From: Pseudomonas spelaei
GTDB lineage: Bacteria; Pseudomonadota; Gammaproteobacteria; Pseudomonadales; Pseudomonadaceae
Length of the DNA: 64,000 nucleotides
Direction of reading: 5' to 3'
Assembly: GCF_009724245.1 (NCBI RefSeq)
Contig: NZ_WNNK01000010.1
Location: 124,001-188,000, forward strand
In this document: piece by piece, positions 9,954 through 20,100 of the stretch
Layout of the letters: every line of letters starts with the position of its first letter
Position numbering within the stretch: position 1 is the stretch's first letter
Translations under genes and position numbers: made by a program
The notes under the pieces: model-generated
What the model saw: the letters and a program-made list of their open reading frames with translations, nothing else
Told to the model about the DNA's origin: nothing
Databases searched by the model: none

Positions 9954-10382
9954 ATGAACACCTATCGACAGGATGTTTCGCAGCAAGACACCCACAGCAA
10001 GGTGATCGGTTACCTGCTCTGGATTTTCGGTTTTACCGGTGCTCACCGTTTTTATTACGGCAAACCGGTGACCGGGACGATCTGGTTTTTCACCTTCGGA
10101 TTGTTGGGGATTGGCTGGCTGATCGACCTGTTCCTGATTCCGGCCATGGACCGGGAAGCGGACCTGCGTTTTACCGCTGGGCCGATTGAGTACAACGTGG
10201 CCTGGATCCTGTTGGCGTTCCTGGGTGTGTTCGGTTTGCACCGTATGTATCAGGGCAAATGGATCACCGGGATCATCTATCTGCTGACCGGTGGTTTGTT
10301 CCTGATTGGGGTGCTGTACGACTTCTGGACGCTGAATACGCAGATTTCGATTGGTAATGCCGAGCGTAATAACGGTCGGTAA
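9954..10382 (+). CDS. TM2 domain membrane protein (two TM2 repeats)
   Basis: The 142-residue protein has two TM2 units. The first spans about residues 19-65 (GYLLWIFGFTGAHRFYYGK then a helix ending LLGIGWLIDLFLIP); the second spans about 80-125 (ILLAFLGVFGLHRMYQGKW then GGLFLIGVLYDFWTLN). Each unit has the family's G-x-H-R-[FM]-Y turn between two membrane helices and the acidic residue after the second helix. Function of bacterial TM2 proteins is unknown. AGAGG lies upstream of the ATG. The 250-base gap before it, divergent from the NlpC gene, holds no other gene that I can see. Confidence 0.88.
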   Translation: MNTYRQDVSQQDTHSKVIGYLLWIFGFTGAHRFYYGKPVTGTIWFFTFGLLGIGWLIDLFLIPAMDREADLRFTAGPIEYNVAWILLAFLGVFGLHRMYQGKWITGIIYLLTGGLFLIGVLYDFWTLNTQISIGNAERNNGR

Positions 10383-10406
10383 ACCCTTCTCGGATAGATG
10401 CAGATC

Positions 10407-10500
10407 AAATGTGGGAGCCGGGCTTGCCCGCGATAGCATCACCTCGGTCCATCAGATGCACCGAGGTGCCCGCATCGCAGGCAAGCCAGCTCCCACATTT
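10407..10500. repeat. REP-type inverted repeat
   Basis: Ends AAATGTGGGAGC and GCTCCCACATTT pair across the element, with an inner CACCTCGGT / ACCGAGGTG pair. It lies between the convergent ends of the TM2 gene and pyrC'. Confidence 0.85.
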
Positions 10501-10524
10501 ACTGTGCCCGCTTTAGATCAGGCT

Positions 10525-11796
10525 TTAGGCCTGGTAGCTGATCCGCCCATCCACCAAGGTGTACCGCACATTCGCCGGCAGGCTGTGGCCGATGAACGGG
10601 CAGTTCTCACCTTTGGACAGCCAGTGTTCCCCGGCAATCGTGGAGCTGGCCGGATCAAACAATACGATATCCGCCGCCAAACCCACCGCCAGCTTACCCG
10701 CCGGCAGGCGCAGCGCCTCGGCAGGGCCCGCACTCAAGCGCGCCAGCAGCGTTGGCAGGTCCAGCAAGCCATCTTCCACCAACGTCATTGCCAGTGGCAG
10801 CAACAGCTCGACGCTGCTGATCCCAGGCTCTGTCGCGCCGAACGGTGCCAGCTTGGCATCGCGTTCGTGAGGCTGGTGGTGGCTGGAAATCGCCGAAACC
10901 ACCCCGGACTTCACGGCCGCGCGCAAGCCATCGCGGTCCGCGCGGGTGCGCAGTGGCGGTTGAACGTGGTACAGGCTGGAGAAGTCGATCAGCGCCTCAT
11001 CCGTCAGAATCAGTTGATACAGCGCCACATCTGCCGTCACCGGCAAACCGCGTGCTTGAGCCTGGGCGATCAGGGCCACGCCCCGGGCACTGGTCAACTG
11101 GCTGAAATGTGCCCGCACGCCGCTTTGCTCTACCAACAACAGGTCCCGGGCCAGGGCCACGGTCTCGGCGGTTTCCGGGATGCCCGGCAGGCCGAGGAAG
11201 CTGGCGGTGGCGCCTTCATGGGCCAGGCCGCCTTCGGCCAGGTCACGGTCCTGGGAGTGGAAAATCACTGTCAGGTCGAAGGTGGCTGCATATTCCAGGG
11301 CGCGGCACAGGGTACGTGTGCTGCGAAAGCTCTCCAGGCCGTTGCCAAAGGCCACACAGCCGGCATCGCGCAGCGCAATGAGCTCTGCAAGCTGTTCGCC
11401 GTCCAGGCCTTTGCTCAGGGCGCCGATGGGGAACACTTTGCAGTTGCCGGCCTCACGGGCGCGGTCGAGGATCAGCTCGGTCACGGCCGAGGTGTCCAGC
11501 ACCGGTTTGGTCTGCGGTGGGCAGCACAGGCTGGTGACGCCACCGGCCGCCGCTGCACGGGTTTCGCTGGCGATCGTGCCTTTGCGGCTGTAGCCCGGCT
11601 CGCGCAGGGCGACATTCAGGTCCACCAGCCCTGGCGCGGCCACCAGGCCTTTGGCGTCGATGGTTTCGACAGCGCTGAAGCCACTCGGGGCGGCGCCGAT
11701 GGCAATGATCTTGCCGGCTTCCAGATGAAGGTCGGTGACGTGATCCAGGCCACTGGCGGGATCAATGACTCGGGCGCCGAGAATGCTGAGCTTCAC
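10525..11796 (-). CDS. pyrC': Dihydroorotase-like subunit PyrC' (non-catalytic ATCase partner)
   Basis: The 423-residue protein has the amidohydrolase fold of dihydroorotase, but the metal-binding H-x-H after strand 1 is changed: the segment reads [11 protein letters not shown] where active enzymes have DxHxHLREPG. Lysine and later metal ligands are also not conserved ([10 protein letters not shown] region retained in part). In Pseudomonas such PyrC' proteins are known to be inactive and to form a dodecamer with PyrB that is needed for aspartate carbamoyltransferase assembly. pyrB overlaps its start by 4 bases (ATGA), which fits subunits made in equal amounts. A true dihydroorotase should be encoded elsewhere. 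Confidence 0.92.
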   Translation of the reverse strand: MKLSILGARVIDPASGLDHVTDLHLEAGKIIAIGAAPSGFSAVETIDAKGLVAAPGLVDLNVALREPGYSRKGTIASETRAAAAGGVTSLCCPPQTKPVLDTSAVTELILDRAREAGNCKVFPIGALSKGLDGEQLAELIALRDAGCVAFGNGLESFRSTRTLCRALEYAATFDLTVIFHSQDRDLAEGGLAHEGATASFLGLPGIPETAETVALARDLLLVEQSGVRAHFSQLTSARGVALIAQAQARGLPVTADVALYQLILTDEALIDFSSLYHVQPPLRTRADRDGLRAAVKSGVVSAISSHHQPHERDAKLAPFGATEPGISSVELLLPLAMTLVEDGLLDLPTLLARLSAGPAEALRLPAGKLAVGLAADIVLFDPASSTIAGEHWLSKGENCPFIGHSLPANVRYTLVDGRISYQA

Positions 11797-12797
11797 TGGG
11801 CGTTCTCCTGCTCGAATTGACGTTGTGCGGTTTGCCCGCTCATGGCCATGGACAACACGGCCATGCGCACGGCGATGCCGTAGGTGACCTGGTTGAGAAT
11901 CACCGACTGCGGTCCGTCGGCTACCGCCGACTCAATCTCCACCCCCCGATTGATCGGCCCCGGGTGCATCACGATGGCATCCGGCTTGGCGCCGGCGAGG
12001 CGCGCGGTGGTCAGGCCGAACAGGCGGTAGAACTCGCCTTCGCTCGGCAGCAGGCCGCCGGACATGCGCTCGCGTTGCAGGCGCAGCATGATCACCACGT
12101 CGACGTCCTTCAGGCCTTGGGCCATGTCGGTGTAGACCTTCACGCCGTATTGCTCGATGCCGATGGGCAGGAGGGTTTTCGGCGCGATCACGCGGATGTC
12201 CGGGCAACCCAGGGCTTTCAGGGCCAGCATGTTGGAGCGCGCTACCCGCGAGTGCAGGATGTCGCCGACGATGGCTACCGAGAGGTTTTCAAAGCCGCCC
12301 TTGTGCCGGCGGATGGTCAGCATGTCGAGCATGCCTTGGGTCGGGTGGGCGTGACGGCCGTCGCCGCCGTTGATGATTGCCACCTGCGGGCACACGTGTT
12401 CGGCGATGAAGTGCGCGGCGCCGGAGTCACCGTGACGCACCACGAACATGTCGGCGGCCATGGCTTCCAGGTTGCGCAGGGTGTCGAGCAGGGTTTCGCC
12501 CTTGCTCGCCGACGATGTGGACACGTTCAGGGTGATCACGTCGGCTGACAGCCGCTGGGCCGCCAGTTCAAAGGTGGTGCGGGTACGGGTGGAGTTCTCG
12601 AAGAACACGTTGCAGATGGTTTTGCCGCGCAACAGCGGGACTTTTTTCACCGCCCGACCGCCGACTTCCAGGAACGAGTCAGCGGTGTCGAGGATTTCGG
12701 TGAGCAGTTCGCGGGGCAAACCGTCGAGGGACAAGAAGTGGCGCAGTTGGCCCTGAGCATTGAGCTGCAGCGGGCGCTTGGCATCTAGAGGCGTCAT
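11793..12797 (-). CDS. pyrB: Aspartate carbamoyltransferase catalytic subunit PyrB
   Basis: PyrB makes carbamoyl-aspartate from carbamoyl phosphate and aspartate, the committed step of pyrimidine synthesis. The 334-residue chain carries the carbamoyl-phosphate motif [19 protein letters not shown] (about residues 71-89), the loop with SASKGET, the HPTQGMLD segment, and the aspartate-binding [10 protein letters not shown] near the end. The N-terminus is extended by about 20 residues relative to the E. coli chain, as in other Pseudomonas PyrB proteins that bind nucleotides there. It overlaps pyrC' by 4 bases and follows pyrR by 24 bases. Confidence 0.95.
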   Translation of the reverse strand: MTPLDAKRPLQLNAQGQLRHFLSLDGLPRELLTEILDTADSFLEVGGRAVKKVPLLRGKTICNVFFENSTRTRTTFELAAQRLSADVITLNVSTSSASKGETLLDTLRNLEAMAADMFVVRHGDSGAAHFIAEHVCPQVAIINGGDGRHAHPTQGMLDMLTIRRHKGGFENLSVAIVGDILHSRVARSNMLALKALGCPDIRVIAPKTLLPIGIEQYGVKVYTDMAQGLKDVDVVIMLRLQRERMSGGLLPSEGEFYRLFGLTTARLAGAKPDAIVMHPGPINRGVEIESAVADGPQSVILNQVTYGIAVRMAVLSMAMSGQTAQRQFEQENAQ

Positions 12798-12821
12798 CGC
12801 GGGGACTCTTTACAAGGCGGT

Positions 12822-13328
12822 TTAAAGGGCAAGGTCTTGCAGTTCGAGTTCGAGCGGCGTGGGACCGGACAATTTTACCCGTTGGTTGGCCGCAAGCGAC
12901 AGTGTGGCGCCAACCACGTCCGGGCTGATGGGCAGTTCGCCCGCGTCCAGGTCCAGCAGGCAGACCAGCGTAATGCTGGCCGGGCGCCCGTAATCGAACA
13001 GTTCATTCATGGCGGCGCGGATGGTGCGACCGCTCATCAGCACGTCATCGATCAGCACCAGATGCTGACCTTCGATCTCGAAAGGCAGGGCCGAGGGACG
13101 TACTTGTGGGTGCAGCCCGTTCTGACTGAAGTCGTCACGGTAGAAGGAGACGTCGAGGGTGCCCAGGGGCGAATCGCTGCCCAACTCTTCCAGTAACGCC
13201 TGGGCCACCCAGATGCCGCCCGTGCGAATGCCAATAAAGCGTGGCTCGCTGATGGCGCGGTGTTCCAGGTGGGCCTTGAGGCGTAACGCCATCTGGCTGA
13301 TCAGTTCGGCGGGATTGGGCAGGCTCAT
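12822..13328 (-). CDS. pyrR: Bifunctional pyrimidine regulator / uracil phosphoribosyltransferase PyrR
   Basis: The 168-residue protein has the type I PRTase signature with the PRPP loop [21 protein letters not shown] and the dimer segment [14 protein letters not shown]. PyrR proteins salvage uracil and, in many bacteria, control pyr genes by binding UMP/UTP and RNA; in pseudomonads a role as a regulator of pyr genes is reported. The ATG at 13328 (start MSLPNP) is preferred over an upstream in-frame ATG at 13382 because it gives the family length and has AAGGAG upstream. First gene of the pyrR-pyrB-pyrC' run. Confidence 0.93.
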   Translation of the reverse strand: MSLPNPAELISQMALRLKAHLEHRAISEPRFIGIRTGGIWVAQALLEELGSDSPLGTLDVSFYRDDFSQNGLHPQVRPSALPFEIEGQHLVLIDDVLMSGRTIRAAMNELFDYGRPASITLVCLLDLDAGELPISPDVVGATLSLAANQRVKLSGPTPLELELQDLAL

Positions 13329-13389
13329 GGTAGCTCCTTCAAGGCCTTGCGCGGCGGGGGCGACGGCAAGGTCCGGGCTCAAACGTAAG

Positions 13390-13411
13390 AAGACGCGGCA
13401 AGCCGCGTCAG
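13390..13411 (-). terminator. Possible weak hairpin terminator after ruvX
   Basis: Read on the minus strand, GACGCGGCTTGCCGCGTC forms a 7-bp GC stem, followed by TTCTTACGTTT rather than a pure T run. It lies just past the ruvX stop and before pyrR, so it could partly separate the two transcription units or attenuate read-through. The imperfect T tail keeps confidence low. Confidence 0.4.
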
Positions 13412-13849
13412 TCAGGATTCAAATAAAGCGGTGTTTTCGTCCAGCCAGCCCTGCAACAACAAGGCGGCGGCAATCGCGTCCACCGGGTTATCGCGGTAGC
13501 TGCCTTTCTGGCCGCCACGGTCGCGGCGCTCGCCTTTGGCCTCAAAGGTGGTCAGGCGCTCATCGTGGGTATAGAAGGGCAGGTTGTAGCGACCATTGAG
13601 ACGGCGCGCGAACTTTTCGGCCCGCAGGCACATGTCGCTCGGGGTGCCGTCCATGTTCAAGGGCAGGCCGACGACAACGGCGTCGGGCTTCCACTCCTTG
13701 ATCAGGGCTTCCACCTGGTTCCAGTCCGGCACGCCGTTCTGGGCTTTCAGGGTACACAGCTCGCGGGCCTGGCCCGTGATGACCTGCCCGACGGCGACGC
13801 CGATCTGTTTGGTGCCGTAGTCAAAACCGAGAATCAGACGCAAGGTCAT
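13412..13849 (-). CDS. ruvX: Holliday-junction resolvase-like RuvX (YqgF)
   Basis: RuvX/YqgF is an RNase H-fold nuclease; in bacteria it is tied to 16S rRNA 5' maturation and, in some species, to Holliday-junction cutting. The 145-residue protein has the first acidic strand [16 protein letters not shown], the second strand [11 protein letters not shown], and the late YTHDERLTT and [14 protein letters not shown] acidic motifs. It overlaps yqgE by one base (TGATG), a pairing conserved in gammaproteobacteria. Confidence 0.94.
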   Translation of the reverse strand: MTLRLILGFDYGTKQIGVAVGQVITGQARELCTLKAQNGVPDWNQVEALIKEWKPDAVVVGLPLNMDGTPSDMCLRAEKFARRLNGRYNLPFYTHDERLTTFEAKGERRDRGGQKGSYRDNPVDAIAAALLLQGWLDENTALFES

Positions 13850-14418
13850 CAGGCGTGCCCCGCCTGGCTGGTCAACAGGCTGAGGTTGACCCGCAGCTTG
13901 GCCGCAGCCGCTTCCAGGCGCAGTTCGCTGGGGGTGTTGAACAGGATGTCAGCGTCAAACGGGCAGGTCAGCCAGGCATTGCTGGCCAGTTCGGCCTCCA
14001 GCTGCCCGGCTTCCCAGCCCGCGTAACCGAGGGTAATCAGGCTCTGCTGTGGCCCGATACCATCGGCAATCGCAAACAAGATGTCCTGGGAGGTGGACAG
14101 GGACAGCCCGTCGAGGTCCACCGTAGCCTGGAACGTGGGGCCTGTAGGGTGCAAGACAAAACCTCGGTCAGTCTGTACCGGCCCGCCAATGTAGATCGGC
14201 ACGTCCTGGCAGTTGGCTGGCGGATCGATGTCCGGGCGCAATTGCTCAAGGATATCGGCCAGGTTCAGGTCCTGCGGACGGTTGACCACCAGGCCCATGG
14301 CGCCATTGGCCGTGTGCTCGACGATATAGGTCAAGGTTTGCGCAAAGTTCGGGTCGGCCATATGGGGCATGGCGATCAGGAATTGGTGCTTGAGGTAGGT
14401 CGGGCTGACATTTTTCAT
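13849..14418 (-). CDS. yqgE: YqgE/AlgH family protein
   Basis: The 189-residue protein matches UPF0301 (YqgE), called AlgH in P. aeruginosa where it was first linked to alginate regulation. Visible marks are the N-terminal LKHQFLIAMPHMADPNF, the central NRPQDLNLADILEQL and YIGGPVQTDRGFVLH, and GYAGWEAGQLEAELASNAW near the C-terminus. No catalytic residues are known. The start is set at the ATG at 14418; a much longer frame upstream runs inside tonB and is not credible. It is coupled to ruvX by a one-base overlap. Confidence 0.93.
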   Translation of the reverse strand: MKNVSPTYLKHQFLIAMPHMADPNFAQTLTYIVEHTANGAMGLVVNRPQDLNLADILEQLRPDIDPPANCQDVPIYIGGPVQTDRGFVLHPTGPTFQATVDLDGLSLSTSQDILFAIADGIGPQQSLITLGYAGWEAGQLEAELASNAWLTCPFDADILFNTPSELRLEAAAAKLRVNLSLLTSQAGHA

Positions 14419-14485
14419 GTCCGCTAGTGTGGCGTTGGAGGGGCGAACTGACAAGCTGGCGATGCGCAGGAAATCACCACTGCGA

Positions 14486-15385
14486 TCAATTGCTGGACAG
14501 CCGATCACCCTTGGCGAATTTCCAGGTACGGATGATTTCCAGGCGGTCGATGTCCGCCAGGTCGCCGGTAAACGGCGCAAACGGTGCCGCCAGACGCACA
14601 ATCCGCTGCGCCGCCTGGTCCAGTAATGGCTGCCCGGAAGATTCCAGCACCAGCACTTCATACAACGAACCGTCGCGGTTGATCGATACCAGCAGCCGCA
14701 AGTTGCCGTAGATCTGCTGGCGGCGGGCTTCGTCCGGGTAGTTGAGGTTGCCGATGCGCTCGACCTTCTTGCGCCATTCGTCCTTATACCAGGCGCCCTT
14801 GTCGCGCATGGTGGAGGCGGCGTTCAGGCGATAAATCCGTGGGCGCTTGGCGTAAAGCTGCTGTTCGTTGGCAAGCTCCGCTTCCAGGCTGGAGATTTCG
14901 CTGGAGAGCTGTTCGCTGTCAAACGCAGGGGCAGAGGTCTTGGGGGCGGGTTCGGTCTTGACCTTTTCACGCTGGGTCACGGCTTTTTGCGGCTTGGGCG
15001 CGATGGTGGCGACGGCCGCCTTGGGCGCCGCTTGCTTGACCTCGGGCTTGGGTGCCGGAGGCGGCTTGACCTTGTTGACCTTGTTGTCCTGGAACGGCGC
15101 GACTTCGGTGGTCTTGGGCACCGCCTTTTTATCCAGGGTGCCGCTGCCTTGCTGATTGTCCTGGGCGAGAAAGTCGGCCTTTTCCGGCTTCTTTTCGCTC
15201 TTGAAAGTGGCGAGGGTGATTTCCAGGGTTTTGCTGATCTGCTTGGGTTCGGCAAAGGTGAAGCCCAGGCCGAGGATCAAAGCCAGGTGAATCAAGGCTG
15301 CCAGAAACAGCGTAAATCCGAGCCGATCAGCCGGGCGCACGCCGCTGTGGGAGAGTTCTGGGGGCAGATCGGACGGGAGCGTCAT
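14486..15385 (-). CDS. tonB: TonB-family energy transducer (TonB3-like)
   Basis: The 299-residue protein has a single N-terminal membrane anchor (about residues 23-45, FTLFLAALIHLALILGLGF), a long periplasmic linker rich in P, K and A (about 75-150), a predicted helical stretch (SSEISSLEAELANEQQ), and a C-terminal TonB domain with LRLLVSINRDGSLYEVLVLE and a final RTWKF. No exbB or exbD is nearby. The same position next to gshB and pilG is held by tonB3 in P. aeruginosa, where mutants have defects in type IV pilus assembly and twitching; that link is from knowledge, not from this sequence. Confidence 0.88.
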   Translation of the reverse strand: MTLPSDLPPELSHSGVRPADRLGFTLFLAALIHLALILGLGFTFAEPKQISKTLEITLATFKSEKKPEKADFLAQDNQQGSGTLDKKAVPKTTEVAPFQDNKVNKVKPPPAPKPEVKQAAPKAAVATIAPKPQKAVTQREKVKTEPAPKTSAPAFDSEQLSSEISSLEAELANEQQLYAKRPRIYRLNAASTMRDKGAWYKDEWRKKVERIGNLNYPDEARRQQIYGNLRLLVSINRDGSLYEVLVLESSGQPLLDQAAQRIVRLAAPFAPFTGDLADIDRLEIIRTWKFAKGDRLSSN

Positions 15386-15462
15386 GACAAGAAAACCAAC
15401 ATCGCGCATTTCACAGGTGGGGCATGATAGCGCAATGTCGGTTTGTGTCTGGCGGTTCTATG

Positions 15463-16416
15463 TCACTTGGCTTGTAGCTTCGCGGCAATCGCCGCCATCA
15501 GCATTTCGCCGATATTGGTGCCGAACGCGTTGTCTATCTCGCGAATACAGGTGGGGCTGGTGACGTTGATTTCCGTCAGGTGCTCACCAATTACGTCAAG
15601 GCCTACAAACAGCAGGCCTTTTTCCCGCAGCGTCGGACCGACCTGTGCGGCGATCCAGCGGTCCTTGTCGGTCAATGGACGTGCTTCGCCACGCCCACCA
15701 GCCGCCAGGTTGCCACGGGTTTCGCCGGCGGCGGGGATGCGCGCCAGGCAGTAAGGTACGGGTTCGCCGTCGATCATCAGGATGCGCTTGTCGCCGTCCT
15801 TGATGGCCGGCAGGTAGGCCTGGCCCATGATCTGCTGGGTGCCGAGAGCGGTCAGGGTTTCCAGGATCACCGACAGGTTCGGGTCGCCGACACGGTGACG
15901 GAAGATCGAAGTGCCGCCCATGCCGTCCAGCGGCTTGAGGATCACATCACCGTGCTTGGCGGCGAACTCGCGCAGCACGTCGCTGCGACGGCTGACCACG
16001 GTCGGCGGTGTGCATTGCGGGAACAGGGTGGCGAACAGCTTTTCATTGCAGTCGCGCAGGCTCTGGGGTTTGTTGACGATCAGTACGCCAGCACGCTCGG
16101 CCTGCTCCAGCAGGTAGGTGGAGTAGACAAACTCCATGTCGAATGGCGGATCCTTGCGCATCAGGATCACGTCCAGGTCGCTCAGCGGGCTGTCGACCTC
16201 GTCTTGCAGTTCGAACCACTTCTCAGGGTTGGCAAACACCTGCAAGGGGCGCATCCGGGCCCGCGCCTCGCCGTCGCCCTGGTAAAGATCGCGCTGCTCC
16301 ATATAGAACAGCGTCCAGCCGCGGGCCTGGGCGGCCAGCAACATGGCCAGCGAGCTATCCTTTTTATAGGAAATGCTGGCGATAGGGTCCATGACAATGC
16401 CGACGCGAACGCTCAT
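15463..16416 (-). CDS. gshB: Glutathione synthetase GshB
   Basis: GshB joins gamma-glutamylcysteine and glycine using ATP. The 317-residue protein is an ATP-grasp enzyme of the usual length with the N-terminal VGIVMDPIASISYKKDSS, ATP-binding VILKPLDGMGGTSIFR (about residues 159-174), and the metal-binding end LLFVGLDVIGEHLTEINVTSPT. It is transcribed leftward, divergent from pilG across 238 bases that must hold both promoters. tonB follows 77 bases downstream. Confidence 0.95.
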   Translation of the reverse strand: MSVRVGIVMDPIASISYKKDSSLAMLLAAQARGWTLFYMEQRDLYQGDGEARARMRPLQVFANPEKWFELQDEVDSPLSDLDVILMRKDPPFDMEFVYSTYLLEQAERAGVLIVNKPQSLRDCNEKLFATLFPQCTPPTVVSRRSDVLREFAAKHGDVILKPLDGMGGTSIFRHRVGDPNLSVILETLTALGTQQIMGQAYLPAIKDGDKRILMIDGEPVPYCLARIPAAGETRGNLAAGGRGEARPLTDKDRWIAAQVGPTLREKGLLFVGLDVIGEHLTEINVTSPTCIREIDNAFGTNIGEMLMAAIAAKLQAK

Positions 16417-16654
16417 GGGGGATTTCCTCTAGCAAATAAGGGCGCATAAAAGTGGCGTCAGAGTGGCGCTGCGGCTGTTGTGGGTCAAGGAAAAACCACC
16501 TTGCCGGTCGGCCGATAGATTGCCTTCCCAGTCTGTGCTAAAAAGGCTGCCATGGCGTATCAGCCCTTGAATCGCAAGGGTTTGGCGCCCGTCCCGTGCA
16601 ACATCCGGCTGTACACACCGAAAACCGATTCGCTGTGGCGATGGTAGAGCAGAT

Positions 16655-17062
16655 ATGGAACAGCATTCCAACGCCTTGAAAGTGATGGTGATCGACGATT
16701 CGAAAACGATTCGCCGCACCGCCGAGACACTGTTGAAGAACGTAGGGTGCGAAGTCATCACGGCCATCGACGGTTTCGACGCCCTGGCCAAGATCGTTGA
16801 CCATCACCCGCACATTATCTTTGTCGACATCATGATGCCGCGCCTGGATGGTTATCAGACCTGTGCCCTGGTCAAGAACAACCCGGCGTTCAAGTCGATA
16901 CCGGTGATCATGCTGTCCTCCAAGGACGGCCTGTTCGACAAGGCCAAGGGGCGCATCGTCGGCTCTGATCAGTTTTTGACCAAGCCTTTTAGCAAGGAAG
17001 AACTGCTGAGTGCGATCAAGGCGTATGTGCCGGGCTTCGCCGCAGTAGAACAAGCACATTGA
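16655..17062 (+). CDS. pilG: Twitching motility response regulator PilG
   Basis: PilG is a single-domain CheY-like receiver that promotes pilus extension in the Pil-Chp pathway. The 135-residue protein has the acidic pocket VIDDS (residues 13-17), the phospho-acceptor Asp58 in IIFVDIMMPRLDGYQ, the conserved serine in VIMLSSKDG, and the lysine in FLTKPFSKEEL. There is no output domain. It starts the pilGHIJ-chpA-chpC run and is followed 46 bases later by pilH. Confidence 0.95.
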   Translation: MEQHSNALKVMVIDDSKTIRRTAETLLKNVGCEVITAIDGFDALAKIVDHHPHIIFVDIMMPRLDGYQTCALVKNNPAFKSIPVIMLSSKDGLFDKAKGRIVGSDQFLTKPFSKEELLSAIKAYVPGFAAVEQAH

Positions 17063-17108
17063 CGGCAAGCCTTGAGCGCTTGCGTCTACCAATGTAGTGG
17101 GGAAAACC

Positions 17109-17480
17109 ATGGCACGTGTTCTGATCGTCGACGATTCGCCGACTGAAATGTACAAACTGACCGGCATGCTGGAAAAGCATGGCCACGAAGTCCTCAAGGC
17201 CGAAAACGGTGCCGACGGCGTAGCGCTGGCCTCCCTGGAAAAACCCGATGCCGTGCTGATGGATATCGTGATGCCGGGCCTCAACGGTTTCCAGGCCACT
17301 CGCCAACTGAGCAAGCACACTGACCCGAGCATCAGCTCGATCCCGATTATCATCATCACCACCAAGGATCAGGAAACCGACAAGATCTGGGGCGAGCGCC
17401 AGGGCGCGAAAGACTACCTGACCAAGCCGGTGGACGAAGACACCCTGATTGCCACCCTGAACAAGGTGTTGGCGGGCTGA
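17109..17480 (+). CDS. pilH: Twitching motility response regulator PilH
   Basis: PilH is the second CheY-like receiver of the system, thought to favour pilus retraction or to act as a phosphate sink. The ATG at 17109 gives 123 residues starting MARVLIVDDS; an in-frame ATG 12 bases upstream is less likely. Asp52 in VLMDIVMPGLNGFQ is the phospho-acceptor; IIIITTKDQETD and YLTKPVDEDTL supply the switch threonine and the lysine. It lies between pilG and pilI with 12 bases to the latter. Confidence 0.95.
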   Translation: MARVLIVDDSPTEMYKLTGMLEKHGHEVLKAENGADGVALASLEKPDAVLMDIVMPGLNGFQATRQLSKHTDPSISSIPIIIITTKDQETDKIWGERQGAKDYLTKPVDEDTLIATLNKVLAG

Positions 17481-17492
17481 CGGCACGTTCCC

Positions 17493-18032
17493 ATGACCGA
17501 GTCGCAAACTGCCTTCGAGCTGCTGCTGGACATCGACCGCCGCTGCCGCCTGTTGGCTGCCGACCTGCCTTCCCAGGAAACCCGAGCACACAGCTGGAGC
17601 GGCATCGGCTTCCGGCTGGGTGAGCATTGGTACGTGGCGCCCATGGGCGAAGTCGCGGAAGTCCTGCACGAGCCACGTTGCACACTGATGCCCGGGGTCA
17701 AGCCGTGGGTCAAGGGCGTGGCCAACCTGCGCGGGCGGTTGTTGCCGGTGATCGACCTGTGCGGTTTTTTCGGTCACGAACTGTCGACCCTGCGCAAACA
17801 GCGGCGCGTCTTGGTCGTGGAGTATCAGGACGTGTTTGTCGGCCTGTTGGTGGATGAGGTGGTGGGGATGCAGCATTTTGCGCAAGAGCTGTTGGCACGC
17901 GCTGCGTTGACGGTGGACGAAGCTGCGAGTGCGCCCTTTATCCAGGGGCAGTTCAATACTGATCAGGTATGGCAGGTCTTCAGCCCCTTCGCCCTGGCCC
18001 AGGCCCCGAGCTTCATGGATGTCGCCGTATGA
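17493..18032 (+). CDS. pilI: CheW-like coupling protein PilI
   Basis: PilI links the receptor PilJ to the kinase ChpA. The 179-residue protein is essentially one CheW domain: the N-terminal helix is followed by the SH3-like strands [22 protein letters not shown], then [22 protein letters not shown], the CheW signature, and [22 protein letters not shown]. The stop overlaps the pilJ start (ATGA at 18029-18032), which indicates translational coupling. Confidence 0.93.
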   Translation: MTESQTAFELLLDIDRRCRLLAADLPSQETRAHSWSGIGFRLGEHWYVAPMGEVAEVLHEPRCTLMPGVKPWVKGVANLRGRLLPVIDLCGFFGHELSTLRKQRRVLVVEYQDVFVGLLVDEVVGMQHFAQELLARAALTVDEAASAPFIQGQFNTDQVWQVFSPFALAQAPSFMDVAV

Positions 18033-20083
18033 GCACCGTCACGCCCCCCAAACCTCAGGAAGCCTCCCGCAGCCGGTCGCAGATCATCGTGCTGTTTATC
18101 GCGCTGATCGTGTTCATCATGTTGCTGTTCGCCAACTTCGCGTACCTCAACACCCAATCGACTTATGACAAGCAGTACATCGGCCATGCCGGTGAGTTGC
18201 GGGTGCTGTCCCAGCGTATTGCCAAGAACGCCACGGAAGCGGCGGCGGGCAAATCCGCCGCGTTCAAACTGCTGGGTGAGTCGCGCAACGATTTTGCCCA
18301 GCGCTGGAGTTACCTGAAAAAAGGTGACCCGGCCACCGGCCTGCCGGCGGCGCCCCGCGAGGTACGCGGGGAAATGCGCGCGGTGCAGACCGACTGGGAG
18401 GCGCTGCTGAAAAACACCGATGCGATTCTGGCCAGCGAGCAGACAGTACTGTCCCTGCACCAAGTGGCGGCAACATTGGCGGAAACCGTACCGCAACTGC
18501 AGGTCGAGTCGGAAAAAGTCGTCGATATCCTGCTGCAACGGGGTGCACCGGCCAGCCAAGTGGCGTTGGCCCAGCGCCAATCGTTGCTGGCCGAACGCAT
18601 CCTCGGTGCGGTGAATACCGTGCTGGCCGGTGATGAAACGGCGGTGCAGGCGGCCGATGCCTTTGGTCGCGACGCCAATCGTTTCGGCCAGGTACTCAAC
18701 GGCATGCTCCAGGGCAATGCCGGGCTGCGCATCACTCAGGTCGAGGATCACGACGCTCGTGCCCGCTTGGCAGATATCTCCGAGTTGTTTGAGTTCGTCT
18801 CCGGCTCCGTGGATGAAATCCTCGAAACCTCGCCGCAACTGTTCCAGGTGCGCGCCTCGGCGAGCAATATTTTCAGCCTGTCGCAAACCCTGCTCGATGA
18901 AGCCTCGCACCTGGCAACGGGTTTTGAAAACCTCGCGAGTGGGCGTACGTTTGACACCATCGGCGGCTACGTCCTGGGTTTGCTGGCGCTGGCGTCGATC
19001 ATCCTGATTGGCCTGGTGATGGTCCGCGAGACCAACCGCCAGCTGCGTGAAACCGCCGAAAAGAACGAGCGTAATCAGAACGCGATCATGCGCCTGCTGG
19101 ACGAAATCGAAGACCTGGCCGACGGCGACCTGACGGTCACCGCCTCGGTGACCGAAGACTTCACCGGCACCATCGCCGACTCCATCAACTATTCCGTGGA
19201 CCAACTGCGGGACCTGGTCGCCACCATCAACCTCACCGCGGGCCAGGTGGCCGGTGCCGTGCAGGACACCCAGGCCACCGCGATGCACCTGGCCCAGGCC
19301 TCGGAGCACCAGGCCCAACAGATCGCCGAAGCCTCCACTGCGATCAACCAGATGGCCCAATCCATCGATCAGGTCTCGGCCAACGCTGCCGAATCCTCAG
19401 CGGTGGCCGAGCGCTCGGTGGAGATTGCCAACAAGGGCAACGAGGTGGTGCACAACACCATCCACGGCATGGACAACATTCGCGAACAGATTCAGGACAC
19501 CGCCAAGCGCATCAAGCGCCTGGGGGAGTCCTCCCAGGAAATTGGCGACATCGTCAGCCTGATCGATGACATCGCGGACCAGACCAACATCCTCGCCCTC
19601 AACGCCGCGATCCAGGCCAGCATGGCCGGTGACGCCGGGCGTGGGTTTGCAGTGGTGGCCGATGAAGTACAGCGGTTGGCCGAGCGCTCATCGGCAGCTA
19701 CCCGGCAAATCGAAACCCTGGTACGGGCGATCCAGACCGACACCAACGAAGCCGTCATCTCCATGGAGCAGACCACCACCGAAGTGGTGCGTGGCGCGCG
19801 ATTGGCCCAGGATGCCGGTGTGGCGCTGGAAGAGATCGAAGGGGTGTCGAAAACCCTGGCGGCGCTGATCCAGAGCATCTCCAACGCGGCGCAGCAGCAG
19901 ACCTCGTCGGCGGGGCAGATTTCGTTGACCATGAACGTGATCCAGCAGATCACCAGCCAGACGTCGTCGGGTTCTACGGCTACCGCTGAAAGCATTGGTA
20001 ATCTGGCGAAAATGGCCAGTCAGTTGCGGCGGTCGGTGTCAGGGTTCACGTTGCCGACGGCGCGCAAGGTGGATGACCCCTGA
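18029..20083 (+). CDS. pilJ: Methyl-accepting chemotaxis protein PilJ
   Basis: PilJ is the receptor of the Pil-Chp system. The 684-residue protein has an N-terminal membrane helix (about residues 17-40), a periplasmic region of about 270 residues with paired PilJ-type four-helix modules, a second membrane helix (about 313-335, [19 protein letters not shown]), a HAMP linker, and an MCP signalling domain whose tip reads [35 protein letters not shown]. The start is set at the ATG at 18029, giving the same length as in P. aeruginosa. Glutamine/glutamate pairs that could be methylated remain, but no pilK methyltransferase follows. Confidence 0.95.
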   Translation: MSTVTPPKPQEASRSRSQIIVLFIALIVFIMLLFANFAYLNTQSTYDKQYIGHAGELRVLSQRIAKNATEAAAGKSAAFKLLGESRNDFAQRWSYLKKGDPATGLPAAPREVRGEMRAVQTDWEALLKNTDAILASEQTVLSLHQVAATLAETVPQLQVESEKVVDILLQRGAPASQVALAQRQSLLAERILGAVNTVLAGDETAVQAADAFGRDANRFGQVLNGMLQGNAGLRITQVEDHDARARLADISELFEFVSGSVDEILETSPQLFQVRASASNIFSLSQTLLDEASHLATGFENLASGRTFDTIGGYVLGLLALASIILIGLVMVRETNRQLRETAEKNERNQNAIMRLLDEIEDLADGDLTVTASVTEDFTGTIADSINYSVDQLRDLVATINLTAGQVAGAVQDTQATAMHLAQASEHQAQQIAEASTAINQMAQSIDQVSANAAESSAVAERSVEIANKGNEVVHNTIHGMDNIREQIQDTAKRIKRLGESSQEIGDIVSLIDDIADQTNILALNAAIQASMAGDAGRGFAVVADEVQRLAERSSAATRQIETLVRAIQTDTNEAVISMEQTTTEVVRGARLAQDAGVALEEIEGVSKTLAALIQSISNAAQQQTSSAGQISLTMNVIQQITSQTSSGSTATAESIGNLAKMASQLRRSVSGFTLPTARKVDDP

Positions 20084-20100
20084 CGCAATGACCTGCGATT

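Noticed and set aside
10351..11820. Long open frame (489 codons) on the + strand
   Set aside because: It lies opposite pyrC', which has full family motifs. High-GC codon use leaves the opposite strand open; the translation is low-complexity and matches no family.
17963..19360. 465-codon open frame on the minus strand
   Set aside because: Antisense of pilJ with no family match.
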